Below, in pieces: positions 1-11,060 of a DNA stretch of 64,000 nt. The notes under the pieces are model-generated. The model made no database searches and was not told the DNA's origin. It saw only the letters and a program-made list of their open reading frames with translations. Every line of letters starts with the position of its first letter. The stretch's first letter is position 1. The stretch comes from Erinaceus europaeus (taxonomy: Eukaryota; Chordata; Mammalia; Eulipotyphla; Erinaceidae): contig NC_080166.1 of NCBI RefSeq assembly GCF_950295315.1, forward strand, positions 99,639,141 to 99,703,140, in the 5' to 3' direction. The translations under genes were made by a program, and so were the position numbers.

Positions 1-89
1 AGTCTTTTACTTAATAGAAACGCTTTGGTTAAGTACTTTATGGTCTCTCTCTCTCTCTCTTTTAGGTCTTTCTACTTGTTTGCTGCACT

Positions 90-91
<2 letters not shown>
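1..91 (-). mobile_element. L1 3'UTR fragment (long-form segment)
   Basis: Positions 62-91 match 33436-33465 at about 27 of 30 bases. Positions 1-60 align more loosely with the sequence before it there, and with the reverse complement of 31140-31190. Those two places belong to the extra segment of the older L1 3'UTR form. The piece runs off the left edge, so its length is unknown. Confidence 0.55.

Positions 92-134
<43 letters not shown>
91..134. repeat. (TA)n microsatellite
   Basis: An alternating TA tract with one G interruption follows the L1 fragment directly. Confidence 0.9.
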
Positions 135-669
135 CAACATCTTATTAAACCATTATCTTTTAATTGGAGAATGGTTCACTTATGCTAACTACAGGCTTAT
201 GAGTAATAACAGTCAACCTTTTTAGTTAAGGTATGGTACTAAGGAAGAATGTAAATGCTACTGAAACTTCAATTTCACAAGGACATTATATACAACGAAC
301 TTGTTCCAGAGGACTGTTAAATAAACAAACTATATAACCAGAATAACATTTTACTGTCCATTTATAAATCTTTTTTATACAAATTTCAATGACTTTCAAG
401 TGATAATGATTCCATTTATTATTAAAAAAAGTAATTCTCATTCTTTTATTACAATGGCAATGGTTAATACCTAGTAAGACAGTAACCATAAAAAATTGAG
501 AATATTATATTTAGTACAAGTCATTTGAGTACCTATAACTCATATACTCAATTCAATTACTTTTGTAATTGAAAAAATAACTTGTTTTGATACTAGTATG
601 GTAATTTATTGTATTTTTAATTTTTTTCTTACTAGTAACTTAATAGTAATTTATAAGATTATATTGGTA
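135..669. other. AT-rich sequence, nothing recognised
   Basis: I see no repeat family, open frame or RNA gene that I can support in this AT-rich stretch. Confidence 0.5.
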
Positions 670-890
670 TAGTTTCAGACTGCACATCACTAAGGTTCTG
701 TGACACCCTCTCCCCCCAATGATAACTATCATAGTTCTCTTGAAGTCTTAGATATAGTTTGGATACATCTTTCTCTCTTCCTTCTTCTCTTTCTTTTCTT
801 TTTTTCCCTTCCAGGTCATGTGTTTCAGTTTTCTACAGTCCACATATGAGTGAAGTCATCCTGTGGTAACTTAGTTTAACCCCAATTTTA
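670..890 (-). mobile_element. Old L1 3'-end remnant
   Basis: The reverse strand resembles the region around the end of L1 ORF2, with the motif for a cell-free 'cacttatgagtgaaatcat' type sequence near 845-865. The same motif recurs at 3797-3820 and 14312-14335. It is strongly diverged, so the boundaries are approximate. Confidence 0.4.
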
Positions 891-2135
891 ATACACTTAT
901 ACACATCTATACATATAATGCAATCACATCAAATAGTGTACGGTTAATATGTCTAAGATAATGTTCCTATAGCTGAGTAGAAGGTAATTTAAGTTAAAAT
1001 ATTTTATACTGAAGACAAAGGGGATAAGACATATGTATTTCTTATCACAACAGTCTTGGAACATATATGAAATATTTTGATTAGCCAATTCAAGCATTTA
1101 TAAACTAATTAGTGACAACTTTGGGAAGAAGGGTGGATACTTTTAGGTGAATGAAAACAAGAATTTTTAGTTGGGAATATCCATGGAACATTAGGAAATT
1201 CAAATCTGAAATCATTCATGAAATCTAGTCAATAAATCGATGAAACATCAAAACCAAGAAGTTATAAAATTGGAAACAGGACTTGAAACAGAGGGAGAAG
1301 GAGTTGAACTATATGAGGTTAAGACATTGTTCAACTCCACGTAGGAGTGATTTAGAACATAGAAGGCTTAGAACCAGGTAAGAAAACCAGAATTGAAGTT
1401 TATTCAGAGTGAAGCCTCTCCAAGTGAGTCCAGGATCCTCACTGCTGCATAACCTACCTCCTCTTTGGGCATGTTGTTTCCTAATTACCTCTTCTCTTTT
1501 GTTATCTTTATCTTTATTTTCCATTTACTTCCTCCCTCTTGATTTTGACTAAGTCAAATCTGTTTATGAATACTCTTACCTAAGGTAGTTTCAAAAGAGA
1601 TGTAGTTGATGCTTTTTCCAACCTCTGTATTTTCAGTTTTCAGTAGATATCCACATACATATAACTCAAATAGTTTTTGCTATAACCTGTAGCTCTTGAT
1701 TTGCAATAAGTAAGTGAAATAATATGTAGACTAGCTATGTCTTGCCATTGAGTTATCTCTGATTTTTGTGAAGGAAAATTTCACTATTTTTAGTTTCTGG
1801 TCTTAAAATAATTTATTTTGAAATGTTGTAAAGCCTTAATAAATACACAAGTTCATATAAATTATTTAAGTTACAATTTCATATACTAAACAGTCATTAG
1901 ATTAACATACATCCTTAGATCCCTTTCCAGCTGTGCCAAATTAGCTTTTTTGAATACTTTCAGTTTATGATGTTAGGCAATGCAGAAAATATTGCTTTTC
2001 TAAGTTGTCTTTTAAGATTGCAAACAGTAATTTGACTTTAAAATGCCGCTTAGGATCTTTCTTCCAGTTAGTATTCATGCAATAAAGAACTTGGGGGGGA
2101 CTTCATAAGAATTACTGAATTTTAAAACATTTCTT
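891..2135. other. Unique-looking sequence, no gene seen
   Basis: No splice-flanked open frame or clear repeat stands out. A short 71-residue open frame on the minus strand near 1309-1524 has no recognisable features. Confidence 0.45.
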
Positions 2136-2139
2136 GATC

Positions 2140-2205
2140 TTCTATTTTATAGATGAGGAAAGTGAATCATAGAAAATCTCAGTGAAGTATGCAGGGTTTC
2201 AAAAA
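2140..2205 (+). repeat. MIR-like core remnant
   Basis: The string 'atagatgaggaaagtgaat' followed by a degenerate 'cagtgaagta' matches the familiar MIR core pattern of ancient mammalian SINEs. It is short and diverged. Confidence 0.4.
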
Positions 2206-2347
2206 GAAATTTGTATTTTGATATGCTGTCTCTTCCAATTTTCTTTATAGAATTCAAGAGAGACAAAACTGTTTTCAGTATGTAGCAGATTTGACTAAGA
2301 AAAAAGTAATAAGCAATTGAAGTAATGGCATTTCAAAATGAGAAAAT

Positions 2348-2582
2348 TGGGGCTTGGTAGTGTTCCACATGGTTGAAAGCACGTTACTATGCTCAAGGAT
2401 CGAGATTCAGGCTCCCTAGAGGAGGGAAGTTTCATGACTGGTGAAGCAGTGCTGCAGCTGTCTTTCTTCCTTCATCTGTCCATCTCTCTGTCTATCTGCC
2501 TATATATTTACCTATCATCTGTCTATCTTCTCTTTCTCCCCTCAATTTTTCTGTTCTATCAAATAAATAAATATTAAAAATA
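2348..2582 (+). mobile_element. Degenerate ERI-type SINE
   Basis: The order of parts is a tRNA-like head, 'actggtgaagcagtgctgca', a pyrimidine-rich body of TCTG/TCTA units, and 'tctgttctatcaaataaata' with an AATAAA tail. This is the same order as in the young SINEs of the window, but with many substitutions. Confidence 0.65.
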
Positions 2583-2684
2583 CAATGAAAAAATTAGCTT
2601 TTTATTCATCTACAAACTGTCTAAATATATGTGAATTCCTTAGTATATTTTCCAGAGTCCTCTTAATTTTACACTTTTTTCTTA

Positions 2685-2815
2685 AAAGTGATTAGAGAGA
2701 GAGGGAGAGAGAAGAAAAACCAGAGCAGTGATTAGTTTTAGAAACTGAACCTGGGACCTCTAGGACCTTGGCATGCAGACCCAGTATGCTGGATTGGTAT
2801 TTTCCCCTCCACTAG
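2685..2815 (-). mobile_element. Degenerate tRNA-derived SINE
   Basis: GAGA-rich sequence is followed by 'gaacctgggacctctaggac' and 'catgcagacccagtatgctg', which on the minus strand read as a tRNA-like head with a B-box-like part and a pyrimidine body. Confidence 0.5.
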
Positions 2816-3539
2816 CCTTTATACTCCCAAATTCTATTTTATTCTTCCCTTCACTGGTTTTCACTGAGTGTTTTAATCTCCAGAAGGCATTATAACATGA
2901 ATCACCATCTCTTTCATTAAGAGTATTTTCTCTTTCTCCTGTTTCCTTTTTCTAGTCTCTAGATGTCCGTTTTCTTTGTTTCTATCTCATTGTTCTTAGA
3001 GACTTTCTCTACATACGTTGCCTTGGTAGTTATTAACAACTTCTCTCTAACAATTCCTTATTTTTCTTTTTCGAAAAGGAAACCCTGATGCTGTCATTAC
3101 TTTTTTTTGAGATTTCTCTCAGATCTCTGCTTTTGCCAGCTCCACAACTCCCAGCTTGCAAGGAACCTGCTGATGGCTACATTTCTTTCCACCTTTTTTT
3201 TTTTTCCTTTCTTACACTTAAACTATTGAAAGTGCTGCTTGAATACTAATGATAGTAGGTAGATTGCTTTTATAATTTCTGTGTATATGATAATCTCAGT
3301 ATAATTTATGCATATAAATTCACATATAGTCTCAATTTTCCCATGATGTGGTGGGTCAGTTTGATTTTTTTCCTTTTTGAGTGAAAAGGAAGTCAATAGG
3401 GACAAATAGGAGTGGGGTCTATTGTGTTCTTTCTAGAAGCATGAACCTGGAACAATGTCTTATAGAACTGGGGTTTTTCTTTTCTTTTGTGAAACAATAC
3501 AATAAATTTGTGTCGAGAATGTAGATGACTTCAGTGGGT
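2816..3539. other. Unique-looking sequence
   Basis: AT- and pyrimidine-rich DNA without a supported gene. A 60-residue minus-strand open frame at 3223-3405 has no features that suggest a protein. Confidence 0.45.
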
Positions 3540-3965
3540 TTTTTAATTACTTTATGAGTGGGGTTTGACTTATAAGACTTTTGTCATAGGTGTATATTTC
3601 TACCTATGATAAGTGTCAGCTTATTACACCCTCCCTGAGCTCATGTTATTTTCCTCTACAATAGGACACAATAAGGATCAGACACCCCCTCCCCATCTTT
3701 ATAACAACTTTCCTCCTACCTCTGTTTGAGGTCTGCTGCAATAGACCATAGCTAATTAATGTTTCATACTGTATTTTTCTTTTTTAGCTTCTTAAGTCGC
3801 ACTTATGAGTGAAATAATCTGGTGTTAGTCCTCTTTCTTACTTACTTCACATACTATTAAGAGAATTATAATGTCTTATTCCAAGACATTCTGCTGTCAG
3901 CTTTCTTTCCTCCACTTACACTTTGAGATTCAGATATGGCATTTGGGGATAGCAAGTCAAGGGCA
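3540..3965 (-). mobile_element. Old L1 3'-end remnant
   Basis: The segment near 3795-3870 carries the same L1 ORF2-terminal antisense motif seen at 14290-14380. It is diverged and probably 5' truncated. The young L1 at 3980-4696 is inserted at its right edge. Confidence 0.45.
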
Positions 3966-3971
3966 TCCTGC

Positions 3972-3983
3972 CATTTCTTTCCT

Positions 3984-4035
<52 letters not shown>

Positions 4036-4704
4036 TCCTTCTTTCTTCCTTTCTTTCTTTCTTTCCTTTCTTTCTTTCTTTTTTCTTTTTTATTTAAGAA
4101 AGGATAAAATAACAAAACCATAGGGTAGGAGGGGTACAACTCCACACAGTTCCCACCACCCAATCTCCATATCCCACCCCCTCCCCTGATAGCTTTCCCA
4201 TTCTCTATCCCTCTGGGAGCATGGACCCAGGGTCATTGTGGGTTGCAGAAGGTGGAAGGTCTGGCTTCTGTAATTGCTTCCCCGCTGAACATGGGCGTTG
4301 ACTGGTTGGTCCATACTCCCAGTCTGCCTCTCTCTTTCCCTAGTAAGGTGTGTTTCTGGGGAAGCTGAGCTCCAGGACACATTGGTGGGGTCTTCAGTCT
4401 AGGGAAGCCTGGCCGGCATCCAGATGACATCTGGAACCTGGTGACTGAAAAGAGAGTTAACATACGAAGCCAAACAAATTGTTGAGCAATCATGGACCCA
4501 ATGCTTGGAATAGTGGAGAGGAAGTGTTAAGGGGGTACTCACTGCAAACTCTAGTGTACTTCTGCTTTCAGGTATATATTTTGCAGTAGTTTATGGATAC
4601 ATGTGAACATATGCTCTCTCTCACAGAAACTGGTGTAATATCTAGGTTTTGGGACTTTGTTAGAAAGTGAACCACCTGAGATGAAATTAGAGCGTACATT
4701 TCTT
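3972..4704 (-). mobile_element. Young L1 3'UTR, 5' truncated
   Basis: The body from 4086 to 4696 matches, in reverse, the L1 3'UTR copies at 29.3-29.96, 48.4-49.1 and 58.1-59.4 kb with few differences. It is the short form, without the extra 0.8-kb segment. An 8-bp duplication 'catttctt' occurs at 3972-3979 and 4697-4704. This is short, but it sits exactly at both ends. A minus-strand 86-residue frame at 4233-4493 is shared with other copies. Confidence 0.85.
3980..4085. repeat. (CTTT)n tract, an expanded L1 tail
   Basis: About 100 bp of CTTT units lie between the left target duplication and the 3' end of a minus-strand L1. The tract therefore occupies the place of the L1 poly(A) tail and most likely grew from it. 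Confidence 0.85.
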
Positions 4705-5160
4705 AAGGTGAGGTCAATTTGGTCTTCTTTACTTTTTGAATCAGTGCACTGTCTTTGTTTGCTTTTCAGTCTTTTTTTTACCCAGGTTGAATCCTGGTTG
4801 TGACTACCAACAAAAGAATTCTTAGCAGTGATTTTAGCCAGGTTTCCTAAAAGCTGGAGTTGAGATGGTGATTGTTGTAGAAGTATTTTAATTTGGGGGA
4901 GTGCTATTAGGAGAAGCGGTGTGAAACCATTAGGATGGGTCATTGAAAGCTCAGCAGCCTGTAAGCTTTAGCCTGTCCGTAGGGCAGCATGAATTGAAGC
5001 ATGAGGATGATTCCATCTTGAGGGGGGAAGTGAGGTAGATTCATCTGTCAGTCAGGAATTTTTGGACTGTCCTAAGGGGCCAGGGTGTAGCCCTGAACCT
5101 TCAGAAAACTCAAGAGTAATTGAAGAAGAGCACTTGGGACTGGTAAGACTATATCTATAT
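4705..5160. other. Unique-looking sequence
   Basis: No recognised element. The minus-strand 130-residue open frame at 4551-4943 begins in this stretch and runs into the L1, so it is not a credible gene. Confidence 0.45.
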
Positions 5161-5440
5161 ACCATTTAGCCTTTGTGGTGTAGCAATCCACTGGGAGGCT
5201 TAAAATAACAGAGCTTTATTATATTTCACATTCTTTCAGCTGGCCATTTGGTGGGAGCTCAGCTAGACAATCCTTCACGTTCTGGGAGTTTTCAGCTGTT
5301 CTCTCTCACATATCCGGAGCCTCACTGGGATAGCTGGGACAGCTGGGGTGGCTGAGATTGTTCTTCATATAATTTCTCATCTGTCACAGAAAGTGTCAAC
5401 TGAAAGTCCAGCTGAAAATCCAGCTTTCTGCTTTTTTAAA
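5161..5440. repeat. Ancient interspersed repeat, family uncertain
   Basis: The pattern 'aggcttaaaataacagag' followed by 'tttattatatttcacattc' and a CTGGG-rich part resembles a widespread eutherian repeat type. I cannot name the family safely. A second sequence of similar type is at 62040-62400. Confidence 0.3.
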
Positions 5441-5499
5441 TAAAGTTTTATTGGGGTGCAAATAGATGCATTTACTTATGCATTGTCTATGTTTGCTCT

Positions 5500-5890
5500 G
5501 TAATTAAAATGTCAGAACCCAAGGCTAGTGGGTAATATGCTTATGAAAATAAGTCAGGTAAAGAAAGACTAAGACCTTGTAGTTTCACTCATATGTGGCA
5601 CATAAAGATAAGTAATAAAATAAGGAAATACAACTTTAGTAAAATAAACACTCGGATTATAAAATCAAATTGATGTTTGTTAGTGTGAAAAGGTTTGTTA
5701 GTAGAGTAAGTTGGATAAAGGGGGCAAATGTATAATGAAAGATAAAATTAATGTAATATAGACAGTGATTTATAATGATATATAATTACAACTCAAATAG
5801 TGTTATAATACAGTGTTACTCCATAGTAATTGAAAATATCATTAGTATATCAAAGTAGCAGAAATAGTAATGGGAACTAAGAGACCATCT
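5500..5890 (+). mobile_element. Old L1 3' end
   Basis: The sequence near 5580-5610 ('tcactcatatgtggcacata') is the usual L1 post-ORF2 motif. It is followed by AT-rich, AAGATAA-rich 3'UTR-like DNA. Diverged. Confidence 0.45.
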
Positions 5891-6160
5891 TGCTCTTACT
5901 AATCCTTGATCCATGCACTGGGATAGTTCAGACTGCTTTCATGGAGTTGGTGGAGGAAAGGTTCTCTGTTTAACAGAGGAATCTGTATGACTTCTTGAGC
6001 AGAAAACTGGGACAGATACAAAAACATTTGTGTCAATGTCTGTTGCTGAGGAGTTATTCTGATGCAGTCTCTGCCCCCAGGTTTTACTACGCCCTGTGAA
6101 ATCCTAGCAGTGCCCCCTTCAACCAATCCTGGCCCCACACGTCACCCCTGGTTGTCACCC

Positions 6161-6168
6161 AATAAAAA
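6161..6168 (+). promoter_or_regulatory. TATA-like box of LTR 1
   Basis: AATAAAAA lies about 145 bp upstream of the polyadenylation signal, at the spacing expected for a U3 promoter. Whether it is active cannot be told from the sequence. Confidence 0.5.
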
Positions 6169-6308
6169 ACCCCCTCACCCCCCCCCTCTCTGGGCTCTCA
6201 TCTCCCCCTCTGAGATCTCGCCCCCTGCTCTCCCCCCATGGTCAGGTAGTGGGGACGGCCATTGCCGGCTGGCTCCACGTGGTCTGAACCAACCCCCCCC
6301 CATCCTAT

Positions 6309-6314
6309 AATAAA
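6309..6314 (+). terminator. Polyadenylation signal of LTR 1
   Basis: AATAAA is followed within 20 bp by a GT/CT-rich stretch, as at the R/U5 boundary of retroviral LTRs. Confidence 0.7.
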
Positions 6315-6387
6315 GATTTGTGTACCCCTTTGCTCTGGACGTCCACTCTCTTCTCCGCGACACCAGACCGCCACAACAACAAATGTC

Positions 6388-6924
6388 TGCTAGTCAAAGG
6401 AAGCCACAACACCCTTCCAGGTATAAGGAATGGGAAATGGACTTCCTTTGGAGATGGAAAGAACATTGATCTTTCATAAATGCAGACATTCTCACCATTT
6501 GTTGATGTCCACTACAGTCGGGCTCCAGATCACATCTACCGAAGTCAGTTTTGTCCCTGTGTTTTACAGAGATGATGATGGAGTCCCATACAAGCGATGA
6601 TAGATCAATATCATATATTATGTAAAAAACTCAAACTGGAAATTGGATTTCTTGATCAATTCCATTTTCCCTTGGTTCTGTCCTTAAAACAGTCTTCAGA
6701 ACATATGGCACATATGGTATGAACTTCATTACATACCAAAGAAAAATAAAATCAGATAGAAACCTTCCACTCACATTTTGTCTTTGCCATTTTAAAATGA
6801 ATGTAGTTCTACTTCTCTCTCTACTTTTTTTGGATTTTCTTGCTAGCTCATAAATCTACTCCCCAACATTCTATATATACGTATCTATACCTGCTCTTTT
6901 TCTTATGTTTAAGACCAGCTGATA
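6388..6924. other. Unique-looking sequence
   Basis: I see no recognisable repeat or coding signal between the LTR and the next SINE. Confidence 0.45.
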
Positions 6925-7132
6925 CTATTTTTTAAACCTTTATTTGTTTATTGGCTAGAGACAGAAAAAATCAAGAGGGAATGGGAAGATAGAGAGGGAA
7001 ACAGAGAGACACCTGCAACCCTGAATCACCATTTGTAATGTCCCCCTTACAGGTGGGGACTGGGGGCTTGAACTCTGGTCCTTGTACATTGTAACATGTG
7101 TGCTCAGTCAGGAGCATCACCACCCAGCCCCC
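6925..7132 (-). mobile_element. ERI-type SINE, older
   Basis: Read on the minus strand it has a tRNA-like head (reverse of 7080-7130), the 'cacctgtaaggggg' equivalent of the conserved CACCTGCAGG block, a pyrimidine body and an A/T-rich 3' end. It belongs to the same diverged subgroup as 33735-33945, 42745-42956 and 46937-47142. Confidence 0.75.
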
Positions 7133-7630
7133 CTGCTTATACTATTTAGGGCAATTTATCTCTATAATTTCAACTTCAATTTCTTGACACATTTTACTTA
7201 CTTTTGTCATCTCTTTAACAGATATTTATTAAATATCTATGATATACAAAGCATGGGAAAAAGAAAGACTGGAAAACTGGGCTGGAGAGAGAGTAGATGG
7301 CACTGCAAAGATATAGAGACATGTAGGGCAGTTTGGGCTGTTGGAGGAAGTTGATGGATTCACTTTGATCCAGCCAATAAAACCATCCTTCGCTTTCATT
7401 CTTTATTCTTTATTATTGCCTCCTTCCCTTTCTCTTCCCTTCTTCACAGCTATCAGGATGAAAAGGACTATAGGGAAAAGAGACTACCTAGGGAATGGGA
7501 GAGGGAATAATGTATGAATGATACATTCAGGTAAACAAAGTATGTATGAGGCTAGCAATAATTCATTAGAGAAAGAGCTTGAGATGTCCTTTGTGATACT
7601 GTGCTAGCTCCAACTTGGTCATAATGTTAA
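7133..7630. other. Unique-looking sequence
   Basis: No repeat or supported gene. The 90-residue frame at 7082-7354 starts inside the SINE and is not credible. Confidence 0.45.
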
Positions 7631-7634
7631 CAGC

Positions 7635-7800
7635 TTATATTTACTATGTGCTTACTCTGTGTTAAGTTCTCTTGTTTAAAGTATCTTATTAGCATTAACC
7701 TTTGTAATACTCAATGACACAGATTTTTAGATCTGAAACTAGACTAAGAGCTTGACCATGGAGATTATGGTTGGTAGTATTAAGATTTGAGTCTCTTCAT
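7635..7800 (+). repeat. MIR remnant
   Basis: The order 'tatttactatgtgcttactc', 'ttaagttctcttg', 'gtaatactcaatgacac' and 'aagatttgagtc' follows the MIR consensus layout. It is diverged, as expected for an element that predates the mammalian radiation. Confidence 0.5.
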
Positions 7801-7984
7801 GACTAGGATACTAGTTATCTTTATATGTGGGACTGTGCACAATGATATTAAACTATCCATGCTAGATGCCAGAACTGCTCTTAGTCATTTGTGATATGTT
7901 ACCACATCACTAAACTGAAGAGAGTCTTTGTGTATCTGCATGAAGAACTAAGGTCAAGAATACATAGTAGGAAACAGTAGGAGT

Positions 7985-8057
7985 GGTGCAAGTATCCTGG
8001 TTGGGGCCTCTGGCTCTCCACTTGCAAGGATCACTTCACAAGCAGTGAAACAGATCT

Positions 8058-8112
<55 letters not shown>

Positions 8113-8265
8113 CCTTCTCTCTCAATTTCTTGCTGTCCCATCCAATAAAATGGGGGGTGGGGGGGACGGCCTCCAGAGCAGTGGATTTGTAGTGCAGGCT
8201 CCAAGCCCCAGTAATAACCCTGGAGACAAACAAAACAAAACAAACAAACAAACAAACAAAATAGT
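7985..8265 (+). mobile_element. ERI-type SINE, long 3' form
   Basis: The head is degenerate. The 'cttcacaagcagtgaaacag' block, a (CT)n body at 8063-8110, and the 3' module at about 8168-8226 ('ccagagcagtgg' to 'aataaccctggag') are clear. The tail is (CAAA)n. The CT expansion produces the open frames on both strands here. Confidence 0.8.
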
Positions 8266-8319
8266 CCGAGTGGGATATATAACAGCAATAAAAAGGACAA
8301 AGCAATAATGACTACAACA

Positions 8320-8485
8320 AATAGGGACATAAGCTGGTTAAGCGGGTTCAAGCTCTCACATCCCACCTGCAGGAAGCAAAGCTTCTTGAGCAGTGAAACA
8401 GAGTTGTAGGTGTCTCTCTTTCTCTAGATTCCCCCTCCTCTCAATTTCTCACTGTCTTATCAAAATAAAAAAAGAAAAAGAAAAA
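8320..8485 (+). mobile_element. ERI-type SINE, degenerate
   Basis: 'agctggttaagcgggttcaa', 'cccacctgcaggaag', 'gagcagtgaaacagagttg' and 'ctcaatttctcactgtctta' occur in the right order, followed by an A-rich tail. Part of the head is deleted. Confidence 0.6.
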
Positions 8486-9335
8486 TGATAGGGGCATGAA
8501 TAGGTCAACTTTACTTACTGAAGTTCCTTTAGATTTTTTTATTTTTTATTTTTTAGTGTTAAAAAAACAGGACAGCAAAAATGTAAGAAGTAACTTTCTC
8601 AAAACAGACAGTCATTGCTTACATATACCCGAAGTTCATTTCAGTTTGTAGTAAATGATTCAGGGGAGTAGACCTTTTCAAGTGATCTATCTTTTGTACT
8701 CTGGAGAGAGACTGGGTTACCACAGTCCCTAATGCCTAATAAAAATCCACTAACAGGCAGAAAATCAGTACTAGCAGCTCTTCCCTTAAATCCTTCTGTT
8801 TATTCTTTCTTCTATTTCTATGCTACTTTTGGCAGTATTTTGGAGGATACAGTCCTTATATTTTTCCTGAGTGTGTATTTCCAATATTCCAGTCACCAAA
8901 TGAGGAGTGCCCCAGATACAAAAAACATTGACTTGCTTTTTTTTTTTTTTTTTTGCACTCTTCACATTAAGCCAGTGATAAAAGGCCCCCACTGGAGGGT
9001 TGTGTTTAGTGCCTAAAGTGAATGTTTTAAATTTAATGATACAATCAAAATCATTTCCTCTAATAACTACTATTGTGCTCAACTGAGTGGATTTTCGTAC
9101 AGCTGTCTTTCCTTTTGCGTATACTTTTGTGTATAAATATAAGCAAAATGGTTTAGCTCTGGTACAATGAGTATCTGCCTAATAACTTATTTTTCTAGTG
9201 ATTTATCTCTGTCAGGATGAATGGCTACTTCTTTCCTGTTCTTGGTTCATAGCATTATTCTAATAATGTTCATTTTGCATTTTAAGAATTCCACATGGTA
9301 AAACACTAAGCAGAATTTGGATTGGAGTTAGTATA
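8486..9335. other. Unique-looking sequence with a T-tract
   Basis: A poly(T) run is at 8938-8954. The two overlapping 94-98 residue frames here cross that run and have no protein-like features. Confidence 0.45.
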
Positions 9336-9339
9336 TTGC

Positions 9340-9530
9340 ATGAAAGTAAAAGACTCTGGGGTTGGCAGGAAGGAGGCCCAGGCCCTAGAACATGAAGGCA
9401 GAGGAGGACCTAGTGGGGGTTGAATTATTATGTGGAAAACTGGGAAATGTTATGCATGTACAAACTATTGTTTTTTACTGTCAACTGTAAACCATTAATC
9501 CCCCAATAAAGAAATTTTTTAAAAAAATAA
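9340..9530 (+). mobile_element. L1 3' end, second 3'UTR type
   Basis: It shares 'gtaaaagactctgggg', 'gttatgcatgtacaaacta' and 'cccaataaagaaat' with the copies at 17420-17605 and, reversed, 36663-36840. This is a different L1 subfamily from the 1.2-kb 3'UTR type, and it is more diverged here. Confidence 0.65.
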
Positions 9531-10440
9531 TTCTATATGGAGTTTATGAAAATTGCTTAGAAATACTTTATACCAGAAGGTTAAATCTCAAAGAATTTTG
9601 GGCTTACATCTAAATTGCTAAATTTAGGCTAAATTGCTCCTAGCAACATTATATTAATTAATGTCAGGTCAAACTATTTCCTTCTCTTTGTGCTTAATTC
9701 CAAGTACCCAGCAAGTGATTTCGGTTGTGCCAACCACAAACTGATCTGAATGGTAGAAGCAGAGTGGACTCAAACCACTTGTTTTTCTGAAAATAGCTGC
9801 TTACAGACTTGTAATAGCTGCTTACAGTATTTTATCAGTTTTCAGGATCACTTTGAACAGTAAATCAACTCTTGTTTAAGAAACTGGTTTAAAATTGTGC
9901 AGATACCATCTTTCCTTTTTGTCCGAAGATAGTTGATTAAATGTCCAGAGACAAGTTTAGGTCTATATGATTTCCTGCCTTTAGCTAACAGTCACCTTAC
10001 TTCTGCTATCATCTTAGTAGGTCAGCAAAGGAGTCAGAACTGAAGACAAAGGAGAAAGAAGGTGCTAGTCAGATGTACCATGACTAGCATGCCTTCCACC
10101 TAGGTATCCTCTATGCTGCTCCCACACACTTTTCAAGTTTTCTTTCTCCATGCCAAATAAGTTTGGGTGGGGCTATACCTCAGCTCTGCTCACAGTGTGA
10201 GGGTGTTCTTGAGAAACTGATGAGGCATGGTCTTTACCATTTCATTCTGACTGAAGCATTCTTACTTTTTAGGAAGTTGGAGAACCATGCAAGCTTTAAG
10301 CTACAAGTTGAATTACACTGTGGGTTTTAAAATAGATGTGACCATTTTAATCATGGAATTGTTCTACAGTGTTGATGGGGATGAGATATAAGTTTTGGAA
10401 ATTTCATGAAGAGAGTGTTATTTGAAAGGTGGTTTTCTGT
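9531..10440. other. Unique-looking sequence
   Basis: No repeat or gene that I can support. Confidence 0.45.
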
Positions 10441-10444
10441 TTAT

Positions 10445-10560
10445 ATCAGAGCAGTGCTCAGCTCTGGCCTTATGGTGGTGCCAGGATTAAACTAGGGGAA
10501 GTTTGGTGACTTGGGCATGAATGTTTGTTATATAAACTGCTATGCTATTCCCCCAACCCA
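10445..10560 (-). mobile_element. Old tRNA-derived SINE (second family)
   Basis: 'cagagcagtgctcagctctg', 'atggtggtgccaggattaaa' and the terminal 'ctatgctattcccccaaccc' recur in diverged form at 27840-27960, 34030-34110 and 46740-46848. The tRNA-like head lies at the right end on the minus strand. Confidence 0.5.
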
Positions 10561-10584
10561 GCCAAGGTGATTTTCAATGTAGTA

Positions 10585-10800
10585 AAATAATAGTGCTCAG
10601 GAAGGAGGTTCAGCAGGTAGATCACAGGGCTTTCATTTTTAAGGTCCCCATTTTGATCCGTAGAGCTATGCATACTAGAGTGGTGCTCTGATCCCCCTCT
10701 CCCTCCCTTTATCCCCATCCCTCTCCCTCTCCTACCCCTTCTCTTCTCTCCCCTGTCTTTCAATAGATATGTGAAAACAAGCAATTGTAATAATACATAC
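10585..10800 (+). mobile_element. Old tRNA-derived SINE
   Basis: A tRNA-like head ('ggaggttcagcaggtagatc', 'ttgatccgtagagctatg') is followed by a CTCC-rich body and an A/T-rich end. It is diverged and its family is uncertain. Confidence 0.45.
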
Positions 10801-10877
10801 AATATATTAAATTCAACTAAAGATTTAACAAACATGTAAAATCCCCAGGCACTCTTGAAGACAAGTAAAGGTTATTT

Positions 10878-10879
<2 letters not shown>

Positions 10880-10922
<43 letters not shown>
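10880..10922. repeat. (GT)n microsatellite
   Basis: About 21 uninterrupted GT units. Confidence 0.95.
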
Positions 10923-10924
<2 letters not shown>

Positions 10925-10929
10925 CATCT

Positions 10930-11060
10930 ATCTGTCTTGTCAAACATGTGGTCCAAGCTTGAGCCCCAGCACCACACTGAGAGCCATAGCACTGGGCAAC
11001 TTCTGGTTCTGTGTTGTCTTTCTCTCTCTTACTCTGACTGAAAAATATATTTGGGGAGTG
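10930..11060 (+). mobile_element. Degenerate SINE remnant
   Basis: 'aagcttgagccccagcacca' and 'tctttctctctcttactctg' resemble the B-box region and the pyrimidine body of the older SINEs. It is short and uncertain. Confidence 0.35.

Larger units (their letters stand above)
6041..6381 (+). mobile_element. Solo LTR 1 of an endogenous retrovirus
   Basis: The element is 341 bp. It begins with TGTTG and ends with CAACA, the short inverted ends typical of LTRs. It is flanked by a perfect 6-bp duplication, 'aatgtc', at 6035-6040 and 6382-6387. U3 holds a CCAAT motif near 6123, a TATA-like AATAAAAA at 6161-6168 and a polyadenylation signal at 6309-6314. No internal retroviral genes lie nearby, so it is a solo LTR. 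The R-U5 part resembles that of the LTR at 59635-60115. A 6-bp duplication is common for beta-like (class II) elements, but the class is an inference. Confidence 0.82.

Noticed and set aside
8220..8265. Possible CRISPR-like array
   Set aside because: It is a CAAA tail of a SINE. No array of repeats with unique spacers exists in the window.
8031..8366. Three overlapping 87-111-residue frames
   Set aside because: They result from a CT microsatellite inside a SINE (Leu-Ser or Arg-Glu runs).
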